Below, piece after piece: positions 16,561 to 24,751 of a DNA stretch of 64,000 nucleotides. Within the stretch, counting starts at the first letter, position 1; every line of letters begins with the position of its first letter. Made by a program: the position numbers and the translations under genes. The notes under the pieces are model-generated. The model had not been told where the DNA came from. It saw only the letters and a list, made by a program, of their open reading frames with translations, and made no database searches. This DNA comes from JASHVB01 sp035508435 (GTDB taxonomy: Bacteria; Pseudomonadota; Alphaproteobacteria; Acetobacterales; Acetobacteraceae), in the NCBI GenBank assembly GCA_035508435.1, contig DATJNA010000131.1:41129-105128 (forward strand), in the 5' to 3' direction.

Positions 16561-17787
16561 GTGCGTCACCCCGGACCTGATGATCCTGTCAGCCGCGCGG
16601 CCACCGCGCCTGACACGCTGCGCGCCATGCCGCTCGCCCCATTGGCCGCCACCCTCCTGGTGCAGACGCTGGCAACCGCGGCGTTGTTCTCGATTCCCGC
16701 GATCGCGCCTGCGATCGCCGCCGCCTTGCATGTCAGCGGCGAGCTGGTGGGCGGCTTCGTTGCCGTGGCGTACGGCACCGGGATCGTGTCGGCGCTGCTG
16801 TCTCCTGGATTGATCCGTCGCTATGGCGGGGTGCGCGCGACGCAGGCGGTGTTGGTGGCGGCTGCCGGCATGGTGGCGATCGCCGCCAGCGGCCAGGTGA
16901 CGTCGCTGGCGCTGGCGGCGGTGGTGCTGGGCCTGGGGTATGGTGCCGCCGCGCCGGCCAGCACGCATTTGCTGGTGCCACAGACGCCGCGGCGTGTGTT
17001 CAACCTGGTGATGTCGGTGCGGCAGATTGGCGTGCCGCTGGGCGGCGTGCTCGGTGCGCTGGCTCTGCCGCCTCTGGCGCTTGCGATTGGCTGGCGCCTG
17101 GCGCTGCTGACCGAGTTGGGCCCGATCGTGCTGCTGCTGGGGCTGATGGAGCTGCCCCGGCGGCGCTGGGATGCCGGTCGCGAGCCAGGCCATCGGGCGC
17201 TCGGTCGCAGTCTGTGGCAGCCGTTTGCGCTGCTGCGGGACCCGCGGATCCGCCGGCTGTCGGTCGCGAGCTTCATCTTTTCCGGCACCCAACTGACCTT
17301 CGTCGCGTTCATGACCGTGCACCTGACGTCGGTTGCCGGGTTTACTCTGGTGCAGGCGGGGCGCGTACTGGCGCTGTACCAGGTGGCCGGCACGATCAGC
17401 CGGCCGTTCTGGGGCTGGGTCGCCGACCAATACCTGACCCCCAGCCGCACGCTCGCGGTGCATGGCTTCGGCATGGCGGCGGCGGCCGTGGCGGCCGGGC
17501 AGATCGGCGCCGGGTGGCCGGGTTGGGGCGCCGTCGCGGTGGCCATGCTCGCGGGCTGCACGGCCGGCGGCTACACCGGCGTTGCCTACGCGGATTATGC
17601 CCATCTCGGGGGCATCCGGCGGACCGAGGCAACCGGACTCGGCACTGCCATCATGTTCGCCGCGGTGATGCTGATCCCGCCCGTGTTCGGGGTCTCGGTT
17701 ACCGCGCTGGGCGGCTATGGCGTGCCGTATGGTATGCTCGCACTGCTGACCGGGTTCAGCGCTGTCCTGTTGGTGCGAGCGAGGTGA
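16561..17787 (+). CDS. MFS transporter
   Basis: The 408-residue protein has about twelve hydrophobic helices and the major-facilitator pattern: the loop 2-3 basic motif (SPGLIRRYGG), a helix with GLGYGAAAPASTHLL, a central cytoplasmic loop rich in Arg (PRRRWDAGREPGHRALGRS), and a second loop motif FWGWVADQYL in the C-terminal half. Its substrate is unknown. The GTG at 16561 has GGAGGG just upstream; an internal ATG at 16627 (MPLAPLAATL), right before the first helix, is an alternative start without an SD. It is divergent from the AI-2E gene across about 245 bp. Confidence 0.82.
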   Translation: MRHPGPDDPVSRAATAPDTLRAMPLAPLAATLLVQTLATAALFSIPAIAPAIAAALHVSGELVGGFVAVAYGTGIVSALLSPGLIRRYGGVRATQAVLVAAAGMVAIAASGQVTSLALAAVVLGLGYGAAAPASTHLLVPQTPRRVFNLVMSVRQIGVPLGGVLGALALPPLALAIGWRLALLTELGPIVLLLGLMELPRRRWDAGREPGHRALGRSLWQPFALLRDPRIRRLSVASFIFSGTQLTFVAFMTVHLTSVAGFTLVQAGRVLALYQVAGTISRPFWGWVADQYLTPSRTLAVHGFGMAAAAVAAGQIGAGWPGWGAVAVAMLAGCTAGGYTGVAYADYAHLGGIRRTEATGLGTAIMFAAVMLIPPVFGVSVTALGGYGVPYGMLALLTGFSAVLLVRAR

Positions 17788-17897
17788 GATGGGCGCCGGG
17801 GAGCCGGAGATGGGTTCGGGTAACGGAACGGCATCGATGTGAACCAGGGGTATGCGTACGCGGTTACCAAGCGGGGATTGGGGGTTAGCAGCGTCGA

Positions 17898-18062
17898 TCA
17901 CTCAGATCGGGTGAATTCAATCTCGTGCGCTGGTTCACCTGGCGACACATGCACCGCGGTGCCCATGGATCCGGATGGCACAATCCCACCTTTCACCCGC
18001 AGCGCTCGTGCCGACGAGACCAAGCTCAGTTCAGGCTGCTGATCTTGTTGAGCGCTGTCCAT
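17898..18062 (-). CDS. Small DUF4926-like protein (54 aa)
   Basis: This short gene has a strong SD (GAGGAGGG, 5 bases from the ATG). Its product reads like the second half of DUF4926 proteins: VPSGSMGTAVHVSPGEPAHEIEF matches the family pattern of a G-x-x-GTVV-V turn followed by an acidic beta strand (xxVEF). DUF4926 genes are short, of unknown function, and often lie near toxin-antitoxin-like genes. The product ends soon after the EIEF strand, so it may be C-terminally shortened. It sits in a 380-bp gap between the MFS gene and ispE, on the same strand as ispE. Confidence 0.6.
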   Translation of the reverse strand: MDSAQQDQQPELSLVSSARALRVKGGIVPSGSMGTAVHVSPGEPAHEIEFTRSE

Positions 18063-18168
18063 CGGACCCTCCTCTGGACCACTGAGCGTAGCGATCGTGC
18101 ATTAAAGGTGAAGGCGGGGGCAACTTCACTTGCGCCGATGCTCGAGGACGCATGTACGCCGCAAGATT

Positions 18169-19068
18169 TCAGGTTTTCGTTTCATTCGGCCCGGATTCAT
18201 TGCCGAATTCCTGGTCCGACAGAGGCCCGCTCCAGACCCACCAGCCCGGGCGGGCGATCCGCCCAGCGGCCCGCTGTGCCACGGAATGATCCAGGAACAA
18301 ACCGAAACCGGTTGCACCTGAACCGCTCATGCGCGCGAGCAAGCAGCCGGGCTGCGCTCCGATGATTGCCAGCACAGACCGGATCTCCGGACACAGCGTG
18401 CAAGCGGGCTCCTCCAGGTCGTTGCGCAACGGTGTCAGCACGGCAGCCATGTTTGCAGGCGTTGCCCATTCCGCCGGCAGGTCGGCAGGGGCGGAGAACG
18501 CGCCGGTCCGAGCCCGAAACACGGCGGCGGTCGCGACCGGAACGCCCGGATTGACCAACAGGACGGAGCAGGGTGGCAGGCGCGGTGCGGGGCGCAGCAC
18601 CTCACCGATGCCACCCATGCGGACCGGCCGGCTATGCAGGCAGACGGGCACATCCGCGCCAAGGCTTGCCGCCACACGATCCAGCACGTTCGGCTCCAGC
18701 GTCAAATCCCACAGCCGGGACAGTAGCCGCAGCGTGGCAGCGGCGTCCGCGGAGCCGCCGCCGATCCCGGACGCAATGGGCAAACGCTTTTCCAGGATGA
18801 GTGCCGCTCGTGGCGCGATCCGTGCCTCCGCCGCCAGGGCGTGAGCCGCGCGCAGCACGAGATTGTCGTCCGAGGCGGACAGCCCGGCCGCGAAAGGCCC
18901 TTGGATGGTCAGCGACAGCGTTGCCGCGTTGGTGGCATGCAGCAGGTCGCCGCAGGCGGCGAAAGCGACGAGGCTGTCCAGCAAGTGATAACCATCGGAA
19001 CGCCGGCCGAGCACGTGGAGATACAGGTTCAACTTTGCCGGCGCGAAGGCGCGCAAACGCGTTTGCAT
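18169..19068 (-). CDS. ispE: 4-(cytidine 5'-diphospho)-2-C-methyl-D-erythritol kinase
   Basis: IspE phosphorylates CDP-methylerythritol in the MEP isoprenoid pathway. The 299-residue GHMP kinase has the N-terminal FAPAKLNLYLHVLGRRSDGYHLLDSLV motif, the ATP loop LPIASGIGGGSADAAATLRLL, GADVPVCL and the C-terminal MSGSGATGFGLF motif. The start at 19068 gives the usual N-terminus; an open frame continues 71 codons upstream without family similarity. It lies apart from the dxs/ispA/ispH genes at 45-49 kb, and no other MEP gene is beside it. Confidence 0.95.
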   Translation of the reverse strand: MQTRLRAFAPAKLNLYLHVLGRRSDGYHLLDSLVAFAACGDLLHATNAATLSLTIQGPFAAGLSASDDNLVLRAAHALAAEARIAPRAALILEKRLPIASGIGGGSADAAATLRLLSRLWDLTLEPNVLDRVAASLGADVPVCLHSRPVRMGGIGEVLRPAPRLPPCSVLLVNPGVPVATAAVFRARTGAFSAPADLPAEWATPANMAAVLTPLRNDLEEPACTLCPEIRSVLAIIGAQPGCLLARMSGSGATGFGLFLDHSVAQRAAGRIARPGWWVWSGPLSDQEFGNESGPNETKT

Positions 19069-19766
19069 CAAGGCTGGTGTGGCTCCCCGAACAGGCGGGG
19101 TCTGCCTATCGCCGCCGGTGCATGTTGGCAATGGAGCTTGGCCGCAGGGACGCCGCAATTGGCCAGGCCATCGGCAGTTGTCGCACGGTGCAAGCTTCGG
19201 CCATTCACTCTGACCAGCGACCCCAACCTTGCCTGCGAGTGACGGAGGCAATGTCCGGCTGGCATGCCGGCGTAAATCCACCTATTGCGCCTACCGGGCT
19301 ATTGCGCCTACCGGGTTGGCGCAGGAAACCGCGCCGCGATCGGCCGGGCAGCGCCGGCCAGGCCATGAACCTGCGCTAATCGGATAGACGCACCGCCTAT
19401 GATAGCGGCCCAAGCCGCTCGATAAGCTCGGGTCGGCGGCGGGCGAGATCGCCGGCGGTCGCCTCGAATTCCATTCGAAGCCGCTCCGGGGCACGCCCAA
19501 GAACACCGCGCCCGGGTAACAGCAACTCTGGCAGCCCGTCCCAGGCGATAGTCCGAACTGTAGCCGATCGGCGCGACTCACGCCGGGTAACGATGCGGAT
19601 TCCGCCTGCCGCGGACGCGCCACCTCGTCCTCGAGGGAAATGAGCGCGCCCAGGTGCGAGCAAACGGTCGCCGCCCGGCTGCAACCGCCTGCCTGCCGCC
19701 GCGCTATTGGCCCATGCCGCCGGCCCTCGACCAGCGACCGGCGCGCGCGAAAATGGAGGCAACGAT
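19069..19766. other. Gene-poor stretch between ispE and the alpha-hydroxy-acid oxidase
   Basis: About 700 bp with no convincing gene. It has a short direct repeat (CCTATTGCGCCTACCGGG and CTATTGCGCCTACCGGGTT at about 19280-19318). The minus-strand frame at 19397-19620 reads like protein (RTIAWDGLPELLLPGRG...RLRMEFEATAGDLARRRPELIERL) but has no start codon near it and mixed third positions, so it may be a gene remnant. Confidence 0.5.
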
Positions 19767-21044
19767 ATGGCCAGCTTCGTCACCGCATTGCAGCAACCCT
19801 TCAAGTCCGCGGTCGATGCCACCGGCCATCTCACGGTCCGGCACCGGCGGCGGCTGCGGTCCATCCTTGACCTCGAAGGCTTCGAGGCCGCCGCCCGCCA
19901 CGTCCTGCCGCACGCCATCCACGGCTACGTCGCCAACGGCGCCGAGGACGAGACCTCGAAGGGCACCAATCGCGCGGCATTTCTCGACTATCGGCTGATC
20001 CCCCGCGTTCTCGCCGGCGCCGAGGCCCGTTCACAGAACACCACCCTGTTCGGACGCCGCTACGCCGCTCCGTTCGGCATCGCGCCGATGGGCGGCGCCG
20101 CCGCCGTCACCTACGACGCCGACAACGTCATGGGCCGCGCCGCTGCCGCATGCGACATCCCCTTCGTGCTGTCGGGCAATTCCATCACCCCGATGGAGGA
20201 GGTGGCGAAGCATAGTCCTGGCGCCTGGTTCGCCTCCTACCAATCTGCGAATGCCCGAGCGATCGAGGGCATGGTCGAGCGTGTCGCCGCGGCCGGCATC
20301 CGTGTCTTCGTGCTGACGGCCGACGTGCCGGTGGGTTCCAACCGCGAGAGGGACGCCCGCGACGGGTTCCACCAACCGATTCGGTTGAACCGCCAGATCA
20401 TCCGCGACGGCGTCCTGCATCCCGGTTGGGTGGCCTCGACAGCCGCGCGAACGCTGCTGAAGCGTGGCATTCCCCGCATCGTCAACCTCGAGCACGACGG
20501 CGGACCCAATCTGTTCTCGCGCTCGGCGGGGCAGATCGCCGCGCATGCGGGCCTGTCGTGGGACCATGTCGGGCTGATCCGCAAGCTGTGGAAGGGGCCG
20601 CTCGTGGTGAAGGGCATCCTGTCGGCACCGGACGCTCGCATTGCCCGCGACTGCGGGGTGGATGGGATCGTGGTGTCGAACCACGGGGGTCGCCAGCTCG
20701 ACAAGGCCGCCACGCCGCTGATGGTGTTGCCCGGCATCGTGGCCGAAGCGGGCGGCATGACGGTCATCGTGGACAGCGGCTACCGCCGCGGTACGGACGT
20801 GCTGACCGCCCTCGCCCTCGGCGCCCATTTCGTCCTGATCGGCCGTCCCTTCTTGTTCGCCGCCGCCGTCGCGGGGCAGGCCGGCGTGCTGCACGCCATC
20901 GAGTTGCTGTCGAAGGAGATCGACCGCGACATGGCCTTGCTCGGCGTGCGTCACCTGGACGAAATGGGGCTCGACCGGTTGCTGAAGTTGTCTCACGGCC
21001 ACCCGGCAGCGAGGACGCTACAGGACGAGCTGAGGCCGTCGTGA
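19767..21044 (+). CDS. FMN-dependent alpha-hydroxy-acid oxidase/dehydrogenase (LldD-like)
   Basis: A 425-residue TIM-barrel flavoenzyme that oxidises 2-hydroxy acids such as L-lactate, mandelate or glycolate. Motifs seen: the N-terminal DLEGFEAAARHVLPHAIHGY segment, APFGIAPMGGAA, LTADVPVGSNRERD, the substrate/FMN lysine strand PLVVKGIL, and the catalytic histidine in GIVVSNHGGRQLD, then VDSGYRRGTDVLTALALGA and LIGRPFL for FMN phosphate. The ATG at 19767 follows TGGAGGCAACGAT, a good SD; a start 60 bp earlier lacks one. Exact substrate is uncertain, so no symbol is given. A repeat copy begins just after its stop. Confidence 0.88.
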   Translation: MASFVTALQQPFKSAVDATGHLTVRHRRRLRSILDLEGFEAAARHVLPHAIHGYVANGAEDETSKGTNRAAFLDYRLIPRVLAGAEARSQNTTLFGRRYAAPFGIAPMGGAAAVTYDADNVMGRAAAACDIPFVLSGNSITPMEEVAKHSPGAWFASYQSANARAIEGMVERVAAAGIRVFVLTADVPVGSNRERDARDGFHQPIRLNRQIIRDGVLHPGWVASTAARTLLKRGIPRIVNLEHDGGPNLFSRSAGQIAAHAGLSWDHVGLIRKLWKGPLVVKGILSAPDARIARDCGVDGIVVSNHGGRQLDKAATPLMVLPGIVAEAGGMTVIVDSGYRRGTDVLTALALGAHFVLIGRPFLFAAAVAGQAGVLHAIELLSKEIDRDMALLGVRHLDEMGLDRLLKLSHGHPAARTLQDELRPS

Positions 21045-21049
21045 ACGCC

Positions 21050-21130
21050 CGTCCGGCGTCATTGCGAGCCACGCGACGGCGCAGCAATCTCGGCCAGGCC
21101 GAGCCTTTCGCCATGCTCTGCCGATCCGCC
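21050..21130 (+). repeat. GTCATTGCGAG-family repeat between the oxidase gene and smr
   Basis: GTCATTGCGAG at 21058-21068 is followed by the family's usual GCAGCAATCTCGG at about 21081-21093. The copy lies directly upstream of the Smr gene and may have disturbed its original start region. Confidence 0.65.
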
Positions 21131-21152
21131 GACACGCCAGCCGGAGACTCCT

Positions 21153-21677
21153 CTGCTGCCTCGCACGCGCCCCCTGACCGACGCCGATCTGGCCGTGTGG
21201 CAGAGCTATGTCGGCCAGGTCGCGCCGTTGCCCGGCCGTCCCTCCCCTGCCCTGCCGCTGGCGCCGCCGGAAACCGCGTTGCCGCCGCGCCCTCGGCTGC
21301 CGCCGGTCGGTCCCGCCGCGGCGGCGCCGCCGCAGCCACTCGCGGTTGGTGAATCGCCCGGCGGCGTCGATGCCGCCACCTGGCAGCGCTTCCGCGGTGG
21401 CAAGCTGCCCGCCGCCCGCAAGCTGGACCTGCACGGGCTGACGGCGCAGCGCGCGTTCAACGCCCTGGTCGCCTTCGTCCGCACCGCCCATGCCGACAGG
21501 CTGCGCTGTGTCGAGGTGGTCACCGGCCGGGGCAGCGGCGAGGAAACCGGCGTGCTGCGCCGCGAGCTGCCGTTGTGGCTGAATCTGCCGGACATCCGAC
21601 CTCTGGTGCTTGGCGCCGCGCATCCGCACGCGGCCAATCCGGGGGCGGTGCGGCTGCTGCTGCGGCGGATGCGGTAG
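21153..21677 (+). CDS. Smr/MutS2-C domain protein (start uncertain, possibly CTG)
   Basis: The C-terminal half is an Smr domain with the DLHGLTAQRAFNALVAFV and VVTGRGSGEETGVLRRELPLWL motifs; Smr domains cleave or bind branched or messenger nucleic acid. The N-terminal half is a Pro/Ala-rich linker. The first standard start in frame is GTG at 21195 (161 codons to the stop), but the codons before it encode RPLTDADLAVWQ, which matches the usual N-terminus of this family, and the frame is open back to the repeat. I therefore extend to a CTG at 21153, 6 bases after GGAG. That start is a guess. Confidence 0.72.
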   Translation: MLPRTRPLTDADLAVWQSYVGQVAPLPGRPSPALPLAPPETALPPRPRLPPVGPAAAAPPQPLAVGESPGGVDAATWQRFRGGKLPAARKLDLHGLTAQRAFNALVAFVRTAHADRLRCVEVVTGRGSGEETGVLRRELPLWLNLPDIRPLVLGAAHPHAANPGAVRLLLRRMR

Positions 21678-21753
21678 TCCGTCCCCCACGCGGTGAGGGC
21701 GCGCCCACAGGTGAGGGCGCGCCAAACCTTGCGGCAAAATGGCGCTTGCATGC

Positions 21754-21794
21754 ATACCGACTGGTTGGTATGTATCATACCGATGAGTCGGTAT
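21754..21794. promoter_or_regulatory. Pair of TetR-type operator-like palindromes upstream of the GST gene
   Basis: ATACCGACTGGTTGGTAT (21754-21771) and ATACCGATGAGTCGGTAT (21777-21794) are two 18-bp palindromes with the same half-site, ATACCGA/TCGGTAT, centres 23 bp apart. The second has perfect 7-bp arms. Such ATACCGAC-NN-GTCGGTAT sites are typical of AcrR/TetR-family repressors. No TetR-family gene is beside them in the window. Confidence 0.6.
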
Positions 21795-21887
21795 GGCACG
21801 CCCATGCGATGCCACCATGCAAACAGCGAACGGCTCGGCGCGAAGGCCGCGGCGTCCCGCGCGGGTCGACACCACGACGCACCAATG

Positions 21888-21948
21888 ACCAGGGAAGACC
21901 AAAGACCGGGGAAGACCAAAGACCAGGGAAGACCAAAGACCAGGGAAG
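21888..21948 (+). repeat. 17-bp tandem repeat before the GST start
   Basis: About 3.6 copies of ACCAGGGAAGACCAAAG (one with a single change) run up to the SD of the GST gene (GGAAGGAG). The leader is purine-rich and its copy number could vary. It would lie in the 5' UTR if transcription starts at the upstream operators. Confidence 0.8.
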
Positions 21949-21958
21949 GAGAATCGAC

Positions 21959-22585
21959 ATGAAGATCTACTGGATCAGGGCGCAAGCCCCGCGGCGCGTG
22001 CTTGCATTGGCCAAACAGCTCGGCGCGAACGCCGAATTCGTTGAAATCGACATGATGGGCGGGGGCTTCGAGGATCCGTCATATATCGCACTCAATCCCA
22101 ACAAGAAGGCGCCGACGCTGGTGGATGGCGACCTCGTCCTGTGGGAAGCCTCTGCCGTCATGGCGTATCTTTGCGTCAAGTACAACTCGGACATGTGGCC
22201 GGCGCACAATCCCGCGGAGCAAGTTGAGGTGCTGCGCTGGCTGTCGTGGGGCTATTCGCATTGGTCGCCGGCCGTGTCGCGCTTTTACTTCGAGCATATC
22301 GTGAAGGCGACGTTCGGCCTTGGGCCGCCAAGCAGGTCGGAATATGAACCGCGCATCCCTGACCTGATGCGATATGCGGCGGTGCTGGATGCCCACCTCG
22401 AAGGGCGCGCGCAGGTGGCCTGCGGCCGACTGACCATTGCGGACTTCCAGTTGGCGTCAATGGCAACCTATTGGCGAGAGGCAGATATGCCGTTGGCGTC
22501 ATTTCATAACATAACGCGCTGGATCGATGGCCTGCTGCGCCTGCCTGCGTGGGCCGATCCTTGGCCCGCGACGGCTTCGGCGTAA
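21959..22585 (+). CDS. Glutathione S-transferase family protein
   Basis: The 208-residue product has a thioredoxin-fold N-terminal domain (MKIYWIRAQAPRRVLALAKQLG; LNPNKKAPTLVDGDLVLWEASAVMAYL) and an all-helical C-terminal domain with the N-capping motif region LTIADFQLAS. The usual glutathione-binding E-S pair appears as E-A-S. The likely role is detoxification or a glutathione-dependent catabolic step. The ATG at 21959 has AAGGAG 7 bases upstream. An MFS transporter follows 46 bp later, probably in the same transcript, and operator-like palindromes upstream suggest inducible control. Confidence 0.85.
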   Translation: MKIYWIRAQAPRRVLALAKQLGANAEFVEIDMMGGGFEDPSYIALNPNKKAPTLVDGDLVLWEASAVMAYLCVKYNSDMWPAHNPAEQVEVLRWLSWGYSHWSPAVSRFYFEHIVKATFGLGPPSRSEYEPRIPDLMRYAAVLDAHLEGRAQVACGRLTIADFQLASMATYWREADMPLASFHNITRWIDGLLRLPAWADPWPATASA

Positions 22586-22631
22586 GCCGGCAGACCCGCA
22601 GATGAATTCCCCTGCTTCGGAGGACCACATC

Positions 22632-23831
22632 ATGAGCTCCAATTATCGCTGGGTCATCGTCGCCGCCGGCGCCTTCATGGGTTGCATCGCGATCGGTTCG
22701 ATCTTTTCACTGCCTGTGTTCCTGGCACCGATGTCGGTCGCGACCGGGTGGTCGCGCACCGAAATCTCTGTGGCTATGACGCTGGACTTCTTGTCGATGG
22801 GCATCGCCAGCTTCCTGTGGGGCATGGCGATGGATCGGTTTGGCCCGCGGAACGTCCTGCTGGCTGGCAGCAGTCTGCTTGGCCTCGGACTTGTGCTGGC
22901 AAGCCGGGCACCGACCATCACGGCGTTTCAGGTCTGCTACGGCATTCTCGTCGGAGCAGGCGGGGGTGCGATTTTCGCACCGTTGATGGCGACGGTGAGT
23001 GCCTGGTTCGATCGCCATCGCAGCCTGGCGGTGTCGCTGGTGTCGGCCGGCATGGGCGTGGCGCCCGTGACCGTGGCCCCCATCGCGGCCAGGCTCGTCT
23101 CGACCTACGACTGGCGCTTCTCGCAGTTGGTGATCGGCATCGCAGTGTGGGCACTGTTGCTGCCGGCGGCATTCCTGGTGCGTCGCGCTCCGGTCCGGAC
23201 GGGAAATGCCGGCGGGGGCCACGCCGCCGATACACAGATCAGCGCGCGGGCAGCGCTCACGTCCCCCCAATTCGCCGTGCTGGCCCTCACCTTTTTCCTC
23301 TGCTGCGCAACCCATGCCGGGCCGCTGTTCCACACCGTGAGCTATGCGATCTCCTGCGGCCTTCCCGTCACGACGGCGGTGACGATCTACAGCGTGGAAG
23401 GGCTTTCCGGCCTGGTTGGACGGATCGCTTTCGGCTTGCTTGGCGACCGCGTCGGAGCAAAACAGGCCTTCGTCTTTGGGCTGCTGCTGCAAGCGAGCGC
23501 CGTCGCCTGCTATGTCTTCGCCCGTGACCTGGCGGAATTCTATTCCGTGGCGGTAGTGTTTGGGTTTGCGTACGCAGGCGTCATGCCGCTCTACACCGTG
23601 CTGATGCGTGAGAATTTCCCGGTGTCGATCATTGGCACCGTGGTGGGTGCGGGGTCCATGGCGTCGAGCCTCGGCATGGCGCTCGGGCCGCTCGCGGGCG
23701 GCGTCATCTTCGACATGTACGGAAGCTATGGACGGCTCTATGTCGGCTCTTGCCTGATGGGTCTTGGTGCCGCGGTCATCATGCTCACCTTCCGGCCGGC
23801 ACCGCGGTTGCGCGTGGCCTCGCCGGGTTAG
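22632..23831 (+). CDS. MFS transporter (monocarboxylate/OFA-like)
   Basis: A 399-residue, twelve-helix major-facilitator protein. The N-terminal WVIVAAGAFMGCIAIGSIFSLPVFLAPM, the motif AMDRFGPRNVLLAGS between helices 2 and 3, and the second-half motif AFGLLGDRVGAKQAFVFGLLLQ resemble transporters of organic acids. The start at 22632 has GGAGG 8 bases upstream; the in-frame ATG at 22602 would add ten residues. It follows the GST gene and is probably co-transcribed, so its substrate may be the compound handled by that enzyme. Confidence 0.85.
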   Translation: MSSNYRWVIVAAGAFMGCIAIGSIFSLPVFLAPMSVATGWSRTEISVAMTLDFLSMGIASFLWGMAMDRFGPRNVLLAGSSLLGLGLVLASRAPTITAFQVCYGILVGAGGGAIFAPLMATVSAWFDRHRSLAVSLVSAGMGVAPVTVAPIAARLVSTYDWRFSQLVIGIAVWALLLPAAFLVRRAPVRTGNAGGGHAADTQISARAALTSPQFAVLALTFFLCCATHAGPLFHTVSYAISCGLPVTTAVTIYSVEGLSGLVGRIAFGLLGDRVGAKQAFVFGLLLQASAVACYVFARDLAEFYSVAVVFGFAYAGVMPLYTVLMRENFPVSIIGTVVGAGSMASSLGMALGPLAGGVIFDMYGSYGRLYVGSCLMGLGAAVIMLTFRPAPRLRVASPG

Positions 23832-23983
23832 CGGTTCGATTGTCGCGCCGCGGAATGAATCGCCCACGCCGCGACAACGTCGGGAGGAGCGCCAGCGAGG
23901 CGACGAAGCCAACGCAAACCACCAAGGCTACGAAGCCGAGGTAAAAGGGGTAAGCTGCCTTCGGCCAGCAGCAGGAGGCAGCC

Positions 23984-24490
23984 ATGACCCTGGAAGTTCG
24001 CCGCATCGTCACCGGCCACAACGACGCGGGCAAGGCCATCGTCGCCAGCGACGAACGCCTGGCCGCCAGCACCCGCCCCGGGCGCGGCGGCATCGCGCGT
24101 TGCGAAGTCTGGTCCACGGACCGCATGCCGGTGGACAATTCGGAAGCCGCCGCCGCGGCGCAGCGCGCGGGCTTCGTGGTGCGCCACAACTATGTCGGCT
24201 CCGGCCAGGGTACGGTGGTGCGCGTCGTGGAATTCGCGCCCGGTTCGCCCAAGTTCATGCATCGCACCGAGACGCTGGACTATGCCATCCTGCTCTCCGG
24301 CGAATGCGACCTGGAACTGGACGACGGCGTCATGGTTCATATGACGCAGGGTGACATTGCCGTGCAGCGCGGCACCATGCACGCCTGGGTCAACAACAGC
24401 GGCAAGCCCTGCGTGTTTGCCTTCGTGCTGATCGATGCGGAGCCGGCGGAGTCAGGCGGGCAGGTTCTGCACACGCATTATCCGGCGTAG
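23984..24490 (+). CDS. Cupin-domain protein
   Basis: The 168-residue product has a C-terminal single cupin barrel: GTVVRVVEFAPGSPKFMHRTETLDYAILLSGECDLELDDG followed by MTQGDIAVQRGTMHAWVNNSGKPC. The H-x-T-E-T and H-A-W positions match cupin metal ligands, though one ligand is conservative at best. The N-terminal 70 residues form a lead-in typical of the cupin proteins seen next to aromatic or quercetin-type catabolic enzymes. SD AGGAGG lies 6 bases before the ATG. Function is not known. Confidence 0.8.
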   Translation: MTLEVRRIVTGHNDAGKAIVASDERLAASTRPGRGGIARCEVWSTDRMPVDNSEAAAAAQRAGFVVRHNYVGSGQGTVVRVVEFAPGSPKFMHRTETLDYAILLSGECDLELDDGVMVHMTQGDIAVQRGTMHAWVNNSGKPCVFAFVLIDAEPAESGGQVLHTHYPA

Positions 24491-24525
24491 TCGCACCGCG
24501 TGTCATTGCGGGCTGGCCCGGCACA

Positions 24526-24729
24526 TGTCATTGCGAGGAGCGAAGCGACGAAGCAGGCCCGATCGAGCGGGCACAAGACCAGGCCGACCCCCTGTCGGGG
24601 CGGGATCGCGTCGGTCCTGCGGGCCGCGCAAGAAACAAGGCGAACAAGCTCTCCGACACTGCCGCCCCGGAGCCGCGGTTTCATCCAGCCGCGGGTCGGC
24701 CGTCAGGCCGGTGGCAACTCGCAATGACA
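24526..24729. repeat. MITE-like element with perfect terminal inverted repeats
   Basis: TGTCATTGCGAG (24526-24537) and its exact complement CTCGCAATGACA (24718-24729) bound a 204-bp GC-rich, gene-free unit, and a half copy (TGTCATTGCGGGCTGG) lies just before it at 24501. The same core recurs at 21058 and 53935 and, degraded, at 14249-14285 and 55600-55622. The structure fits a non-autonomous repeat or REP-type element. Confidence 0.75.
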
Positions 24730-24751
24730 ACAGGCCGCGCCACCCGCTGCC

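Noticed and set aside
19397..19620. Minus-strand protein-like frame (RTIAWDGLPELLLPGRG...)
   Set aside because: No start codon or SD near the plausible part and mixed third-base use; kept only as a possible remnant in the gap note.
23785..23985. Minus-strand 66-codon frame with a membrane-like helix (YLGFVALVVCVGFVASLALLP)
   Set aside because: It starts inside the cupin start codon region and ends inside the MFS gene, with an Arg-rich tail and no SD; probably chance hydrophobicity.
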